Of a stretch of DNA of 64,000 nt, positions 9,436-21,367 are shown in pieces; position 1 is the stretch's first letter, and each line of letters starts with the position of its first letter. The DNA lies in assembly GCF_002795865.1 (NCBI RefSeq), contig NZ_CP024920.1:62001-126000 (forward strand), given 5' to 3'. Origin of the DNA: Qipengyuania seohaensis. GTDB taxonomy: Bacteria; Pseudomonadota; Alphaproteobacteria; Sphingomonadales; Sphingomonadaceae. The translations under genes were made by a program, and so were the position numbers. The notes beneath the pieces are model-generated. The model was not told the origin of the DNA and did not search any database. It saw only the letters and a list, made by a program, of their open reading frames with translations.

Positions 9436-10155
9436 ATGAATACGCGTAATCTTGTGTTTTCGGCAGTTGCAGGCCTCGGCCTCCTTGCCTCGACTCCCGC
9501 AGCGGCAGAACCCATCCTGCTCGACGCTAATGAGGTTGGCGAAAGCTTCACCATCGATTTCGATGGCTTCGTGAATGGCGATGTCACGGTCGATGGCCTG
9601 AGCTCACAGCTCATCCTCACGCTGACTTCCATCGTCGGCAATGTCTATAATTTCGACTATTCGATGGCCAATACGAGCGATACCGATGCGGGCGTCGATT
9701 CCCTCGTCTCCAGCTTCGCATTCAACACCGACCCGGAGATCAGCGGCGCGACCAGCACCGGCACCTACAATTTCACCAACACGGACAGCAATTATCCCAA
9801 CCAGATCGGCACTGTCGATGTCTGCTTCCAGGCCGCGAATACCGGCTCGTGCGCAGGTAACAGGGGTGGTGTTGCCGGTGGCGAATCCGGCTCCGGCACG
9901 CTCGCACTTTCGTTCGATAGCGCGCTCAGCAGCCTCACTCTCGACGATTTCTACGTTCGCTACCAGTCGGTCAGCGGCGCAGGCGCCATCTCTTCCGCCA
10001 GCGGACGCCAGGTTACGACCAGCACCAGCTCTGGCAATGAAGTGCCGGAGCCGAACATGATGCTGCTCTTCGGCCTTGCTGCCCTGATGATCTTCGCCGG
10101 CACCCGTCGCCGCCGCGAAGTGAAGCCGGCGCTCGCGACCGTCTCCTACAGCTAA
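9436..10155 (+). CDS. PEP-CTERM domain-containing secreted protein
   Basis: 239 residues. A signal peptide (ending near STPAAAEP) is followed by a Ser/Thr/Asp/Gly-rich beta-type body with two Cys (VDVCF and GSCAG). The C-terminal sorting signal has VPEPNMM, a hydrophobic helix and RRRR. PEP-CTERM proteins are exported, cut by exosortase and associated with exopolysaccharide or the cell surface. The paired Cys and size recall the cistern subgroup, but that is only a guess. A TTG immediately before the ATG is ignored. A terminator follows and a PrsT-like gene converges on it. No exosortase gene is in this window. Confidence 0.85.
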   Translation: MNTRNLVFSAVAGLGLLASTPAAAEPILLDANEVGESFTIDFDGFVNGDVTVDGLSSQLILTLTSIVGNVYNFDYSMANTSDTDAGVDSLVSSFAFNTDPEISGATSTGTYNFTNTDSNYPNQIGTVDVCFQAANTGSCAGNRGGVAGGESGSGTLALSFDSALSSLTLDDFYVRYQSVSGAGAISSASGRQVTTSTSSGNEVPEPNMMLLFGLAALMIFAGTRRRREVKPALATVSYS

Positions 10156-10174
10156 ACCAGTTCATTGAGGGTAA

Positions 10175-10212
10175 GCGGCACGCCAACTCCGGTTGGGGTG
10201 CCGTTTGCTTTT
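10175..10212 (+). terminator. Rho-independent terminator after the PEP-CTERM gene
   Basis: CGGCACGCCAAC and GTTGGGGTGCCG form a long stem with a short loop, followed by TTTGCTTTT. Lies between the convergent PEP-CTERM and TPR genes; the T-run serves the plus-strand gene. Confidence 0.8.
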
Positions 10213-10224
10213 GGGCGCTTGCGA

Positions 10225-11748
10225 TCAGGGTTTGCGCGCTGCCGCAAGCCGCCGGGCTATGCGAGCGTTGTTGGGTTCGAGAGCGGCAGCTTTTTCCAGC
10301 ATTTCGACACCACGCTCGCGCGACCCTGTCTCGACGAGCAACGTACCTGCCGTATCGAGTATCGACGCATTATCGGGAGACGCCTCCACCGCTTCAAGCG
10401 CCAGCTTGAGCGCGGCATCTTTCTTGCCGAGACGTGATTTGGCGAAGGCGAGGTTGTTCAGAACCATCGCATTGCGCGCTCCGCCGCGGCGCAGAATCGC
10501 TTCGTAGCTCGCCTCTGCGCTTGCCCACTGGCGATTGCGCAGGGCCTGGTCCGCCTTGGCCAGTTCACCGCCGATCCACTGCGGGGTTACCTCGTTTGCG
10601 CGTGAAGCGTATTCGGCCGCTTTTGGATTGCCGAGCGCCTTGGCCGCCTCCGACGCGAGCGCCAGTTCTTCCGGTCGCGCGTCTGGCCTGATTGCCACAA
10701 GCTCGATCACGTCGAGCGCGTCCTGCGCGTTTCCGGCCTTCATCTGCGCACGTGCCACCAAGACCCTGAGATCGCGGCGCGACGAGTTCGCGTTCAGCAT
10801 CGGCTGAAGCAGTGCCAATGCCTGCACCGGGTAACCAAGTTCGAGCTGGGCCTCACCATAGGCCAGTCGCAAGCCCGGGCTTTCGTCCATTTCTCCCTCG
10901 TAGCGTTGCAGGATATCGCGCACTTGCGCCCAATCCTCATCGCGCGCGGCCAGTTTGGCGCGCAGCAATTCGATCGCACGGTTCTCGGGGGCTTCCTTCG
11001 TGAGGGCCGCCACCAGGGGTGCCGCCGCCTGGAAGTCTTCCATCTCGACCAGCACTTCGGCCTTACCGAGCCGAGCTTCGAAATTGGCAGAATGCATGCC
11101 GAGAGCAGTCTCGTAAGATCTCAGGGCCACGGGCAGCTTGCCCCGTGCCCGGGCGACGAGCGCGGAGGCGAGGTGAGCATCGATCGAAGTCTGGTCGACC
11201 CCGATCGCCCGCGATGCGAGTGCTGCCGCTTTATCCTTGTCGCCGCGCGCAAGCTCAAAACGGGAATAGGAAGACAGTAGCCGTGCATCCTGCCTCTCCC
11301 GCCCTTCCCCCAGCGCAAAGGCTGCGGCGGCACCATCGATGTCGCCTTCCGCCAGTAACGCCAGCGCCCGAATCCGGTCGGCACCCGCAAGTTCGAGCCC
11401 CTCGACCGATGCGACGGCCTCTTCGAAACGGCCACGCAGGATTTCGGCTTCTCCACGAAGGATGGCATAATCGGGACGCGCCTTGTCGCTTTCGGACAGG
11501 CGATCCAGTGTGACTACCGCACCTTCACCATCGCCGAGCGCGATCTGGGTACGCGCAAGCATGGCACGCATCTCCAGATTCTCGGGCCGCTCTCTCAGTC
11601 CCGCGATCAGCGCAACGCGAGCAGAGCGGTAATCGTGCTGGGCGAAAGCTTCCTCGCCGCGTGCAAAGCTGCTGTCCGGATCGGGCGAACAGGCAGCCAG
11701 CGAAGCGGCAATGGCGAAGAGAGACAGGAAGGAATGCGTTCTGGTCAT
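10225..11748 (-). CDS. TPR-repeat lipoprotein, PEP-CTERM system PrsT-like
   Basis: 507 residues. Signal peptide with lipobox LAAC (Cys20), followed by TPR-type helical repeats along the whole length (SFARGEEAFAQHDYRSARVAL near 27-47, and LNNLAFAKSRLGKKDAALKL and DTAGTLLVETGSRERGVEML near the end). PrsT proteins are TPR lipoproteins of PEP-CTERM/EPS loci that probably scaffold exopolysaccharide export. The assignment rests on architecture plus the adjacent PEP-CTERM gene; general TPR lipoproteins are the alternative. Divergent from ychF. Confidence 0.75.
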   Translation of the reverse strand: MTRTHSFLSLFAIAASLAACSPDPDSSFARGEEAFAQHDYRSARVALIAGLRERPENLEMRAMLARTQIALGDGEGAVVTLDRLSESDKARPDYAILRGEAEILRGRFEEAVASVEGLELAGADRIRALALLAEGDIDGAAAAFALGEGRERQDARLLSSYSRFELARGDKDKAAALASRAIGVDQTSIDAHLASALVARARGKLPVALRSYETALGMHSANFEARLGKAEVLVEMEDFQAAAPLVAALTKEAPENRAIELLRAKLAARDEDWAQVRDILQRYEGEMDESPGLRLAYGEAQLELGYPVQALALLQPMLNANSSRRDLRVLVARAQMKAGNAQDALDVIELVAIRPDARPEELALASEAAKALGNPKAAEYASRANEVTPQWIGGELAKADQALRNRQWASAEASYEAILRRGGARNAMVLNNLAFAKSRLGKKDAALKLALEAVEASPDNASILDTAGTLLVETGSRERGVEMLEKAAALEPNNARIARRLAAARKP

Positions 11749-11848
11749 CCGGCAGGCCTAGCAAACAAGGTTAAACCGATCGTGAAGCTGGCAATCGAGT
11801 GACCTCACGGCTAAGGGCAGCCACATATCACTATATCCGGAGTTTTCG

Positions 11849-12949
11849 ATGGGTTTCCGTTGCGGGATCGTCGGACTGCCCAATGTCGGCAAGTCTACCC
11901 TTTTCAATGCACTGACCGAAACGCAGGCCGCTCAGGCTGCGAACTATCCGTTCTGCACGATCGAGCCGAATGTCGGCCAGGTCGCAGTCCCCGACGAGCG
12001 GCTCGACAAGATCGCCGCAATCGCCGGTTCGGCCAAGATCATCCCGACGCAGCTGGCGTTCGTCGATATCGCTGGCCTCGTTAAGGGTGCCAGCAAAGGC
12101 GAAGGTCTTGGAAACCAGTTCCTCGGCAACATCCGGGAAGTCGACGCAGTGGTTCACGTCCTGCGCTGTTTCGAGGACGACGATATCCAGCACGTCGCCA
12201 ACAAGGTCGACCCGATCGCCGATGCCGAAGTGGTTGAAACCGAACTCATGCTGGCGGATCTGGAAAGCCTGGAGAAGCGCGTTCCCAGTGCCGAAAAGCG
12301 TGCGACCGCGGGCGACAAGGAAGCCAAGCTGATCGCAAGCGTGCTCGGCCAGGCCCTCGCCCTGCTGCGCGACGGCAAGCCCGCCCGCCTGACCGAACCC
12401 AAGGACGAAGAAGAAGCGCGCGTTTTCGAACAGGCGCAGCTGCTGACCGCCAAGCCGGTGCTCTACGTCTGCAATGTCGGTGAAGAAGACGCCGCCAAGG
12501 GCAACGATCTGTCTGCGCTGGTCTTCGCCAAGGCCGAAGCGGAGGGCGCGCAGGCCGTGGTGGTTTCCGCCGCCATCGAAAGCGAGCTTGTCGCGATGGA
12601 CGCCGACGATCGCGCCGAATACCTCGCCGAACTGGGCCTCGAGGAAAGCGGCCTCAGCCGCGTGATCCGCGCAGGATACCGCCTGCTGGGGCTCAACACC
12701 TTTTTCACGGCAGGCCCCAAGGAAGCACGCGCCTGGACCTTCCCCGAAGGTGCCAAGGCCCCGCAGGCTGCGGGCGAAATCCATACCGATTTCGAGAAGG
12801 GTTTCATCCGCGCCGAAACCATCGCCTATGACGATTACGTCGCGCTCAATGGCGAAAGCGGTGCCCGCGAGGCTGGCAAGCTGCGGCAGGAAGGCAAGGA
12901 ATACCTTGTCCAGGACGGCGATGTCATGCTTTTCAAGTTCAACGTCTGA
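11849..12949 (+). CDS. ychF: Redox-regulated ATPase YchF (Obg-family)
   Basis: 366 residues (E. coli 363). P-loop GLPNVGKST at the N-terminus, switch region NYPFCTIEPN, DIAGLVKGASKGEGLGNQFL (G3), then a coiled-coil insert and the C-terminal TGS domain (NTFFTAGPKEARAWTFPEGA; ends VQDGDVMLFKFNV). YchF/OLA1 hydrolyses ATP rather than GTP and binds ribosomes; it acts in stress and translation control. GGAG lies a few bases ahead of the ATG. Confidence 0.97.
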   Translation: MGFRCGIVGLPNVGKSTLFNALTETQAAQAANYPFCTIEPNVGQVAVPDERLDKIAAIAGSAKIIPTQLAFVDIAGLVKGASKGEGLGNQFLGNIREVDAVVHVLRCFEDDDIQHVANKVDPIADAEVVETELMLADLESLEKRVPSAEKRATAGDKEAKLIASVLGQALALLRDGKPARLTEPKDEEEARVFEQAQLLTAKPVLYVCNVGEEDAAKGNDLSALVFAKAEAEGAQAVVVSAAIESELVAMDADDRAEYLAELGLEESGLSRVIRAGYRLLGLNTFFTAGPKEARAWTFPEGAKAPQAAGEIHTDFEKGFIRAETIAYDDYVALNGESGAREAGKLRQEGKEYLVQDGDVMLFKFNV

Positions 12950-12965
12950 TACCGGAGTACCCGGA

Positions 12966-14246
12966 ATGAAGCGCTCGCTCACGGCCGCCCTCGCCCTTGC
13001 CTTCCTGCCTCTCGTGGCAGGCTGTGCGCAGCAGGTCGAAACTCTCACTTCCGCTCCTGCGGTAGTGGAGGAGCAGCGCGAGCGCATGACGATCCTCGTC
13101 TCGATCGACGGTTTCCATCCCGACTATCTTGAGCGCGGACTTACCCCCACCCTGTCCGCACTTGCAGAGGGCGGCGTCACCGCTTCGATGCGTCCGTCGT
13201 TTCCGACCAAGACTTTCCCGAACCACTGGACGCTGGTGACCGGCCTCGTGCCCGATCATCACGGGATCACCGCCAACCGGATGGAAGACCAGGGTCGCCC
13301 CGAAGAACCGTTCACCATGGCGACGGTCGATCCCTATTGGTGGAACGAAGCCAGGCCGGTCTGGGTCGAGGCGGAAGAAGCCGGCATTCGCAGCGCGGCC
13401 ATGTTCTGGCCCGGCTCTGCCGTTCCGTGGGGCGGCACGGCGCAAGGATGGGGTCCAGTCTCCGACGGCGTCCTGCCGAGCGACTGGCAGCAATTCTCGA
13501 TGCAGATCTCGAACACCCAGCGCGTGAACGCGGTTCTCGACTGGGCGAGGCGCCCCGCCGATATCCGCCCGGAGTTCGTGACGCTTTATTTCGACACGGT
13601 CGACACCGCCGGCCATGATGGAGGACCCGATAGCGAAGAAGTCGACGCGGCGCTGCGCGACGTAGACAGTCACATTGCTCGCCTGACGGATGAACTGCGC
13701 AAGCTCGGACAGCCCGCCGATCTCGTCATCGTTTCGGATCACGGCATGGCGGCAACCAGTTCCGAACGCGTCATCGCGCTCAACGAGGTACTCGACGAGA
13801 GCCTCTATCGCCTCGTCGAAGCAGGCGCATACGCGACTTTCGAACCGACCGCAGGCAACGAAGCAGCGCTGGTGAAGGCGCTGGTCGAAACCGATCACGC
13901 CAATATGAAATGCTGGGAGAAGAGCGCCATCCCGGCAAAGTACCAGTACGGCACGCACGGCCGCATTCCGCCGATCTTCTGCCTGCCGGACACGGGGTGG
14001 ACCATCACTCGCTCGCGCCCGAACAATGCGTGGACCGGGGGAAATCACGGCTTCGACATGTACGCGCCGGAAATGGCTGCGCTGTTTATCGCCAACGGGC
14101 CCTCCTTCCCCGCGGGCCGCGAACTCGCCAGCTTCCAGAACACCAGTATCGCGCCGCTGCTGCGCCACCTGGTCGGACTACCGCAGGCCGATCGCGCGGA
14201 TGGTACTCTGGAGCCGTTCCTTTCGGTTCTGCCCCAAGCTAAATAA
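12966..14246 (+). CDS. NPP-type ectonucleotide pyrophosphatase/phosphodiesterase lipoprotein
   Basis: Alkaline-phosphatase superfamily enzyme that cleaves nucleotide or other phosphodiesters outside the cytoplasm. 426 residues. Signal peptide and lipobox VAGC (Cys20). Two-metal site: Asp in LVSIDGFH, the Thr nucleophile in PTKTFPNHW, Asp and His in YFDTVDTAGHDG, Asp-His in VSDHGMA, and His in GNHGFD. The start at 12966 gives the signal peptide. It begins 16 bases after ychF and could be co-transcribed. Substrate unknown; nucleotide phosphodiesters are the family norm. Confidence 0.9.
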   Translation: MKRSLTAALALAFLPLVAGCAQQVETLTSAPAVVEEQRERMTILVSIDGFHPDYLERGLTPTLSALAEGGVTASMRPSFPTKTFPNHWTLVTGLVPDHHGITANRMEDQGRPEEPFTMATVDPYWWNEARPVWVEAEEAGIRSAAMFWPGSAVPWGGTAQGWGPVSDGVLPSDWQQFSMQISNTQRVNAVLDWARRPADIRPEFVTLYFDTVDTAGHDGGPDSEEVDAALRDVDSHIARLTDELRKLGQPADLVIVSDHGMAATSSERVIALNEVLDESLYRLVEAGAYATFEPTAGNEAALVKALVETDHANMKCWEKSAIPAKYQYGTHGRIPPIFCLPDTGWTITRSRPNNAWTGGNHGFDMYAPEMAALFIANGPSFPAGRELASFQNTSIAPLLRHLVGLPQADRADGTLEPFLSVLPQAK

Positions 14247-14256
14247 GCGCAGCTAC

Positions 14257-14282
14257 GGAACGCATCGCCCCCTCCTGCCGTT
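14257..14282 (+). promoter_or_regulatory. EcfG-type (general stress sigma) promoter for the DUF1206 gene
   Basis: GGAAC (14257-14261), exactly 17 bases, then CGTT (14279-14282), about 29 bases before the GTG start of the DUF1206 gene. It matches the published EcfG consensus GGAAC-N16/17-CGTT of alphaproteobacteria. Motif seen directly; use by EcfG is inferred. Confidence 0.65.
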
Positions 14283-14311
14283 AGGCATGCAAAACACAGG
14301 GAGCTTTGCGC

Positions 14312-15121
14312 GTGGTAGACAAGTCCGAGAAATTCAACTGGTTGGTGCGCGTGGGCTATTTCAGCCGCGCGATCCTGTATTTTGTCCTCGGACTGATCGC
14401 TCTCACGAGCTCCAGCAAGATCGCGGAAGGCACGAACGGCATTTTCCGCGCGATCGAGGAATATCCCGCCGGAACCGTCATCCTCTGGATCATGGTCATC
14501 GGCCTTATTGCCTATGCCCTATTCCGCTTCTGCTCGCTGTTCTTCGATATCGAGAACAATGGCTCGGACGCCAAGGGCTGGGGCAAGCGCATCGGTCATG
14601 CCGGCAGCGGGATTGCCCACCTCGCCCTGGCATATTCGGCCTACAAGTTTGCCGGTAGCGAAGGTTCGGGCGGCGGCTCCGGCAGTGGCGGAGCGCAGGA
14701 AGCCGCCTCGGGCGTGCTGTCCTTCGATCTGGGCGGTTTCGTTCTCGGTGCACTTGGCATCGCGCTTTTCGTGGCCGCAGTACACCAGGCGAAGAAGGGC
14801 CTCACCGGCAGCTTCATGAACCGTATCAGCGCGCAGGCCCCCGATGCCACACGCTGGCTTGGCGGCGCAGGCTTCCTCGCCCGCGCGGTCGTCTATCTCG
14901 TCATCGGCTGGTCGCTCATCCAGGCCGGCTTCATGTCGGGCGGTGCAGACCAGATCAAGACGCTTGGCGACGCAGTTGCCAGCCTTGCAGGCGAAGGGTT
15001 CGTGTTCACGCTCACCGCGATCGGGCTGATGCTGTTCGGGCTCTTCAGCCTGATCTTGGCCCGCTATCGCATCATTCCGGAGCTTGACTCCAGTGCGGGT
15101 GTGCCCAGCTACAGGGCATGA
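14312..15121 (+). CDS. DUF1206 domain-containing membrane protein
   Basis: 269 residues with about six membrane segments in three repeated pairs, each opening with an R/K-x-G-F/Y-x-x-R/K-A-x-x-Y motif (VRVGYFSRAILYFVLGLIAL near the N-terminus, GGAGFLARAVVYLVIG in the last third). This is the DUF1206 pattern. A Gly/Ser-rich linker (GGGSGSGG) separates repeats 1 and 2. The start is taken as GTG at 14312, eight bases after AGGGAG; the in-frame TTG six bases upstream is too close to it. Function unknown. An EcfG-type promoter upstream points to stress expression. Overlaps the next gene by ATGA. Confidence 0.85.
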   Translation: MVDKSEKFNWLVRVGYFSRAILYFVLGLIALTSSSKIAEGTNGIFRAIEEYPAGTVILWIMVIGLIAYALFRFCSLFFDIENNGSDAKGWGKRIGHAGSGIAHLALAYSAYKFAGSEGSGGGSGSGGAQEAASGVLSFDLGGFVLGALGIALFVAAVHQAKKGLTGSFMNRISAQAPDATRWLGGAGFLARAVVYLVIGWSLIQAGFMSGGADQIKTLGDAVASLAGEGFVFTLTAIGLMLFGLFSLILARYRIIPELDSSAGVPSYRA

Positions 15122-15897
15122 ACGCGCCCACCAAAGAACACAGCGAGAAGGCGGGCGGTCCCAAAACCGCTCGCCTTTATCGCATGGTGATGGACAAGCA
15201 CGTCTGTCCATACGGAATCAAGTCGAAGTACCTTCTCGAAAGCGAGGGTTACACGGTCGAGGATCACCACCTCACCACCCGCGAAGAAACCGACGCCTTC
15301 AAGGCTGAGCACAATGTCCAGACCACGCCGCAGACCTTCATCGACGGCAAGCGGATCGGCGGACATGAAGACTTGCGCCGCTTCTTCAACCGCAAGGTCC
15401 CCGAGAAAGGGGAAACCAGTTACCAGCCCGTCATCGCGGTCTTCGCCGTTGCTGCGGGCCTGGCATTTGCGCTGAGCATGTTCGTATACGGGTCGCCGGT
15501 CACCGTGCGCGGCGCCGAGTGGTTCGTCGCATTCTCGATGGCGATGCTGGCTATGCTCAAGCTGCAGGATGTCGAGCAATTTTCGAGCATGTTCGTCGGT
15601 TATGATCTGCTCGGTCGCCGCTTCGTCCCCTACGCCTATGCCTATCCGTTTCTGGAGGCGTTGACGGCAGTCCTGATGGCAGGCCGCCTGTTGCCGGCGG
15701 TGTCGGTTCCGATCGCCTTATTCATCGGCACCGTGGGTGCGGTCAGCGTGTTCTACGCCGTCTACATTCAGAAGCGCGAGATCAAATGCGCCTGCGTCGG
15801 CGGCAGCGGTAACGTACCTCTCGGCTTCGTATCGCTCACCGAAAACCTCGCCATGATGGGCATGGGCATTTGGATGTTGCTTCGCCCTGCCCTGTGA
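15118..15897 (+). CDS. Glutaredoxin domain fused to a MauE-like membrane domain
   Basis: 259 residues. Residues ~18-95 are a glutaredoxin-like domain: active-site region HVCPYGIKSK with a single Cys, TTPQTFIDG with the cis-Pro loop, and IGGHEDLRRFF. Residues ~105-259 hold four to five membrane segments of the MauE/DoxX type, with a Cys pair (IKCACVGG) near the end. MauE-type proteins take part in disulfide handling at the membrane. A fusion like this could pass reducing equivalents between cytoplasmic thiols and the membrane Cys pair; that is inference. Starts inside the stop of the DUF1206 gene (ATGA). Confidence 0.8.
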   Translation: MNAPTKEHSEKAGGPKTARLYRMVMDKHVCPYGIKSKYLLESEGYTVEDHHLTTREETDAFKAEHNVQTTPQTFIDGKRIGGHEDLRRFFNRKVPEKGETSYQPVIAVFAVAAGLAFALSMFVYGSPVTVRGAEWFVAFSMAMLAMLKLQDVEQFSSMFVGYDLLGRRFVPYAYAYPFLEALTAVLMAGRLLPAVSVPIALFIGTVGAVSVFYAVYIQKREIKCACVGGSGNVPLGFVSLTENLAMMGMGIWMLLRPAL

Positions 15898-15912
15898 TCC
15901 AGAGATTGCGGC

Positions 15913-16371
15913 ATGAAATTCTACGAAGACATCAAGGTCGGCGACCGCCGCGAATTCGGACATTACGAAGTCACGCGCGAAGAAGTCACCGACTTTGCCC
16001 GCAAGTACGACCCGCAACCCTTCCATCTCGATGACGATGCTGCCGCAGCGACGCATTTTGGGCGTCTCTCTGCCAGCGGTTGGCACACCTGCAGCATGAC
16101 CATGGCAATGATGGTCGAGAACATGAAGACCGAGAAATCGGCCGGTCTTGGCTCTCCCGGCGTCGATGAATTGCGCTGGAAGAAACCTGTCTATCCCGGC
16201 GACACACTGCGCTGCGAAACCGAGATTATCGAGAAACGCCGGAGCGCATCACGCCCCGAAATGGGTATCTTTAAAAGCCGTATCCGTACCTTCAACCAGG
16301 ACGGAGACATGGTGCTGGAGATGATGTCGAACGCATTGATCGCGACGCGCGATCGGGACGGAACCGACTAG
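15913..16371 (+). CDS. MaoC-family (R)-specific enoyl-CoA hydratase-like protein
   Basis: 152 residues with a single hot-dog fold. YDPQPFHLDDDAA holds the hydratase Asp-His pair (D-x4-H) and ASGWHT follows. Family members hydrate trans-2-enoyl-CoA or mesaconyl-type CoA thioesters. The exact substrate cannot be told. In other alphaproteobacteria a MaoC gene often follows ychF; here four genes lie between. Likely the end of the 14312-16371 transcript; the next gene is on the other strand. Confidence 0.9.
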   Translation: MKFYEDIKVGDRREFGHYEVTREEVTDFARKYDPQPFHLDDDAAAATHFGRLSASGWHTCSMTMAMMVENMKTEKSAGLGSPGVDELRWKKPVYPGDTLRCETEIIEKRRSASRPEMGIFKSRIRTFNQDGDMVLEMMSNALIATRDRDGTD

Positions 16372-16372
16372 C

Positions 16373-16869
16373 TCACGCCCCGCACTGGGTCGTGCCCACA
16401 TTGCGATAGACGACGCGATCCTGCGCGTCCCTGATGGTGAGTACCGATGGATAGTCCATCGTTTCATCCCCCGATTGCTTGCCAGCATCCTCATCGATCT
16501 CGAGCTGCATGGAATAGGCCAGTCCGCTGTATTTTTCGCGTGCCAGATAAGGCAATTCCCTGCTGCCCGCGTCTGACGCCATGCGGATGATTTCGTTGTC
16601 ACGCTTGAAATAGCCGGCGTCCGATTGGGCCACGGCAATGGCGATCCCGCCCGCGCTGCCCGTTTTCGGCAGCACGTTGCAACCCGCACCGAACATATCG
16701 GCGCTTTCGACATCCGCGAATGTTATCGGAGACGGGACTAGCTCTTCGGGCGGCGGCTCCTGGTTAGCCTCCACCTCGGCAACAGCCCGGGCATCCGCCG
16801 CAGCTTTATCTTCCGGCGTCGGCCCGCACGCGGCAAGGGCCAGTGGTGCAATCGCGATAATCCAGCGCA

Positions 16870-16870
<1 letters not shown>
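16373..16870 (-). CDS. Hypothetical lipoprotein downstream of mutL
   Basis: 165 residues. Lipobox LAAC (Cys15), then an Ala/Glu-rich linker and a small globular domain with two Cys (GAGCNVLPK and the terminal TQCGA). No family is recognised. Its ATG overlaps the mutL stop by one base (TGATG), so it is probably translated from the mutL message. A preceding TTG in frame is ignored. Confidence 0.7.
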
Positions 16871-19911
<3,041 letters not shown>

Positions 19912-19925
19912 GGAAGGCTTAGGAT

Positions 19926-20816
19926 ATGGCGCCGAGCGGCACTCGGCGCTCGAGCTATTCGCGACGGGCGCAGTACAATCTCTTCACCGGCTACATCATC
20001 GCCGGGATCGGCGCGGTTATCGGCGCCGTGCTGCTCGGCCTGTCGTTCTTCCAACCCAGCTTTTTCGGCGGACCGCGCTCTGCAGCTCAGGATGCGGTCA
20101 GCCCGGCAACCGAAACTGCTGCGACCGTCCGCACGAGCAGCAAGTCCCTATGGGATTCGATCAGCGGCTATTACCGTGCAGGCTCCAAGAACGCCGAACT
20201 CAAACGCGAAATGGAACTGGCCCGCATAAGGCTCGAAGAAGCCGAAGCGGTTCGCCAGGAGAATGTGCGCCTCAAGGGCCTGCTGGACCTCCAGGACCAA
20301 GAGCGCACGCCGGTGGCGGTCGCTCGCCTTATCGGCTCGACTGCTTCGAGCACCCGCCGCTTCGCGTATGTGGGCGCTGGCGAGGATGATGGCGTCGAAG
20401 TCGGCATGCCCGTTCGATCGCCTCGCGGCGTGGTAGGACGCATCCTGGAGACCGGTAGCGATTCTTCCCGCGTGCTACTCCTGACCGATAGCGAAAGCGT
20501 CCTGCCCGTACGCAGGGCTGGCGACGAGGTCGTGGCTTTCGCCGAAGGCCGAGGCGATAGCCTCCTGCGGATCAAGCTCATCAATCTGGGTATCAATCCA
20601 CTGAAGGAAGGCGACCTGTTCGTCACTTCGGGGGCCGGTGGTTACTATCCTCCCGGTATTGCCGTCGCCATCGTCACAGAGCTGACCGACGACGGCGGTG
20701 TCGCCCGCATCGTCAGCGATCCCGCGGCGACGGATTTCGTTGCCATCGAACCGATCTTCGAACCCGACGCCGCCAGCGGCGCGACGACTCCGGTCGAAGA
20801 GGAGTTGACCGACTGA
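19926..20816 (+). CDS. mreC: Rod-shape-determining protein MreC
   Basis: 296 residues: a short basic cytoplasmic tail, one membrane segment (about 21-45), a coiled coil (ELKREMELARIRLEEAEAVR near 98-117) and the periplasmic beta-domain (GRILETGSDSSRVLLLTDSE). Dimer that links MreB, MreD and the PBP2/RodA synthase. Begins 14 bases after mreB; its stop overlaps the mreD start (TGATG). Confidence 0.95.
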   Translation: MAPSGTRRSSYSRRAQYNLFTGYIIAGIGAVIGAVLLGLSFFQPSFFGGPRSAAQDAVSPATETAATVRTSSKSLWDSISGYYRAGSKNAELKREMELARIRLEEAEAVRQENVRLKGLLDLQDQERTPVAVARLIGSTASSTRRFAYVGAGEDDGVEVGMPVRSPRGVVGRILETGSDSSRVLLLTDSESVLPVRRAGDEVVAFAEGRGDSLLRIKLINLGINPLKEGDLFVTSGAGGYYPPGIAVAIVTELTDDGGVARIVSDPAATDFVAIEPIFEPDAASGATTPVEEELTD

Positions 20817-21367
20817 TGGAGCGGATGGAACCGCGCGCCCGTAGCGATGCCTATGGCAGCCGCATCAATCGTTCGCATTCCCCCCTGATTGCCAATATCA
20901 TCCCGTGGCTGTCGATCCTGCTCGGATCGTTGCTGCCGATATTCGCAATCGCGGCGGCACTCCCGATGGTACCACCACTGGGCTTCCTCGCCTTGCTCGC
21001 ATGGCGACTGGTCCGGCCCGGCCTGCTCCCTGTCTGGGCAGGGTTCCCGCTCGGCCTGTTCGATGATCTGTTCAGCGGACAACCCTTCGGCTTCGCGATC
21101 CTTTTCTGGTCCGTTTCGATGCTGGTCATCGAGTTCGTCGAACTTCGCCTTCCTTGGAGAGCGTTCTGGCAGGACTGGTTCACGGCCGGTTTACTCGTCA
21201 CCGCATATATTCTCTCAGGCTGGCTGCTGAGCGGTGCTTCGCCGACATTGCCGGCTCTTGTCGCCCTTGTCCCGCAACTGCTCATGTCCATCCTCATTTT
21301 CCCCATTGTTGCGCGCATCGTGGCCCGTCTCGACAGGCTGCGCCTTCGCCGCTGGAAGCGGGTCTGA
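20816..21367 (+). CDS. mreD: Rod-shape-determining protein MreD
   Basis: 183 residues with about five membrane segments. GLFDDLFSGQPFG is the conserved MreD loop. Part of the elongasome. Start overlaps the mreC stop (TGATG) and its own stop overlaps the mrdA start in the same way. The N-terminal MERMEPRARSDAYGSRINR is cytoplasmic. Confidence 0.92.
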   Translation: MERMEPRARSDAYGSRINRSHSPLIANIIPWLSILLGSLLPIFAIAAALPMVPPLGFLALLAWRLVRPGLLPVWAGFPLGLFDDLFSGQPFGFAILFWSVSMLVIEFVELRLPWRAFWQDWFTAGLLVTAYILSGWLLSGASPTLPALVALVPQLLMSILIFPIVARIVARLDRLRLRRWKRV

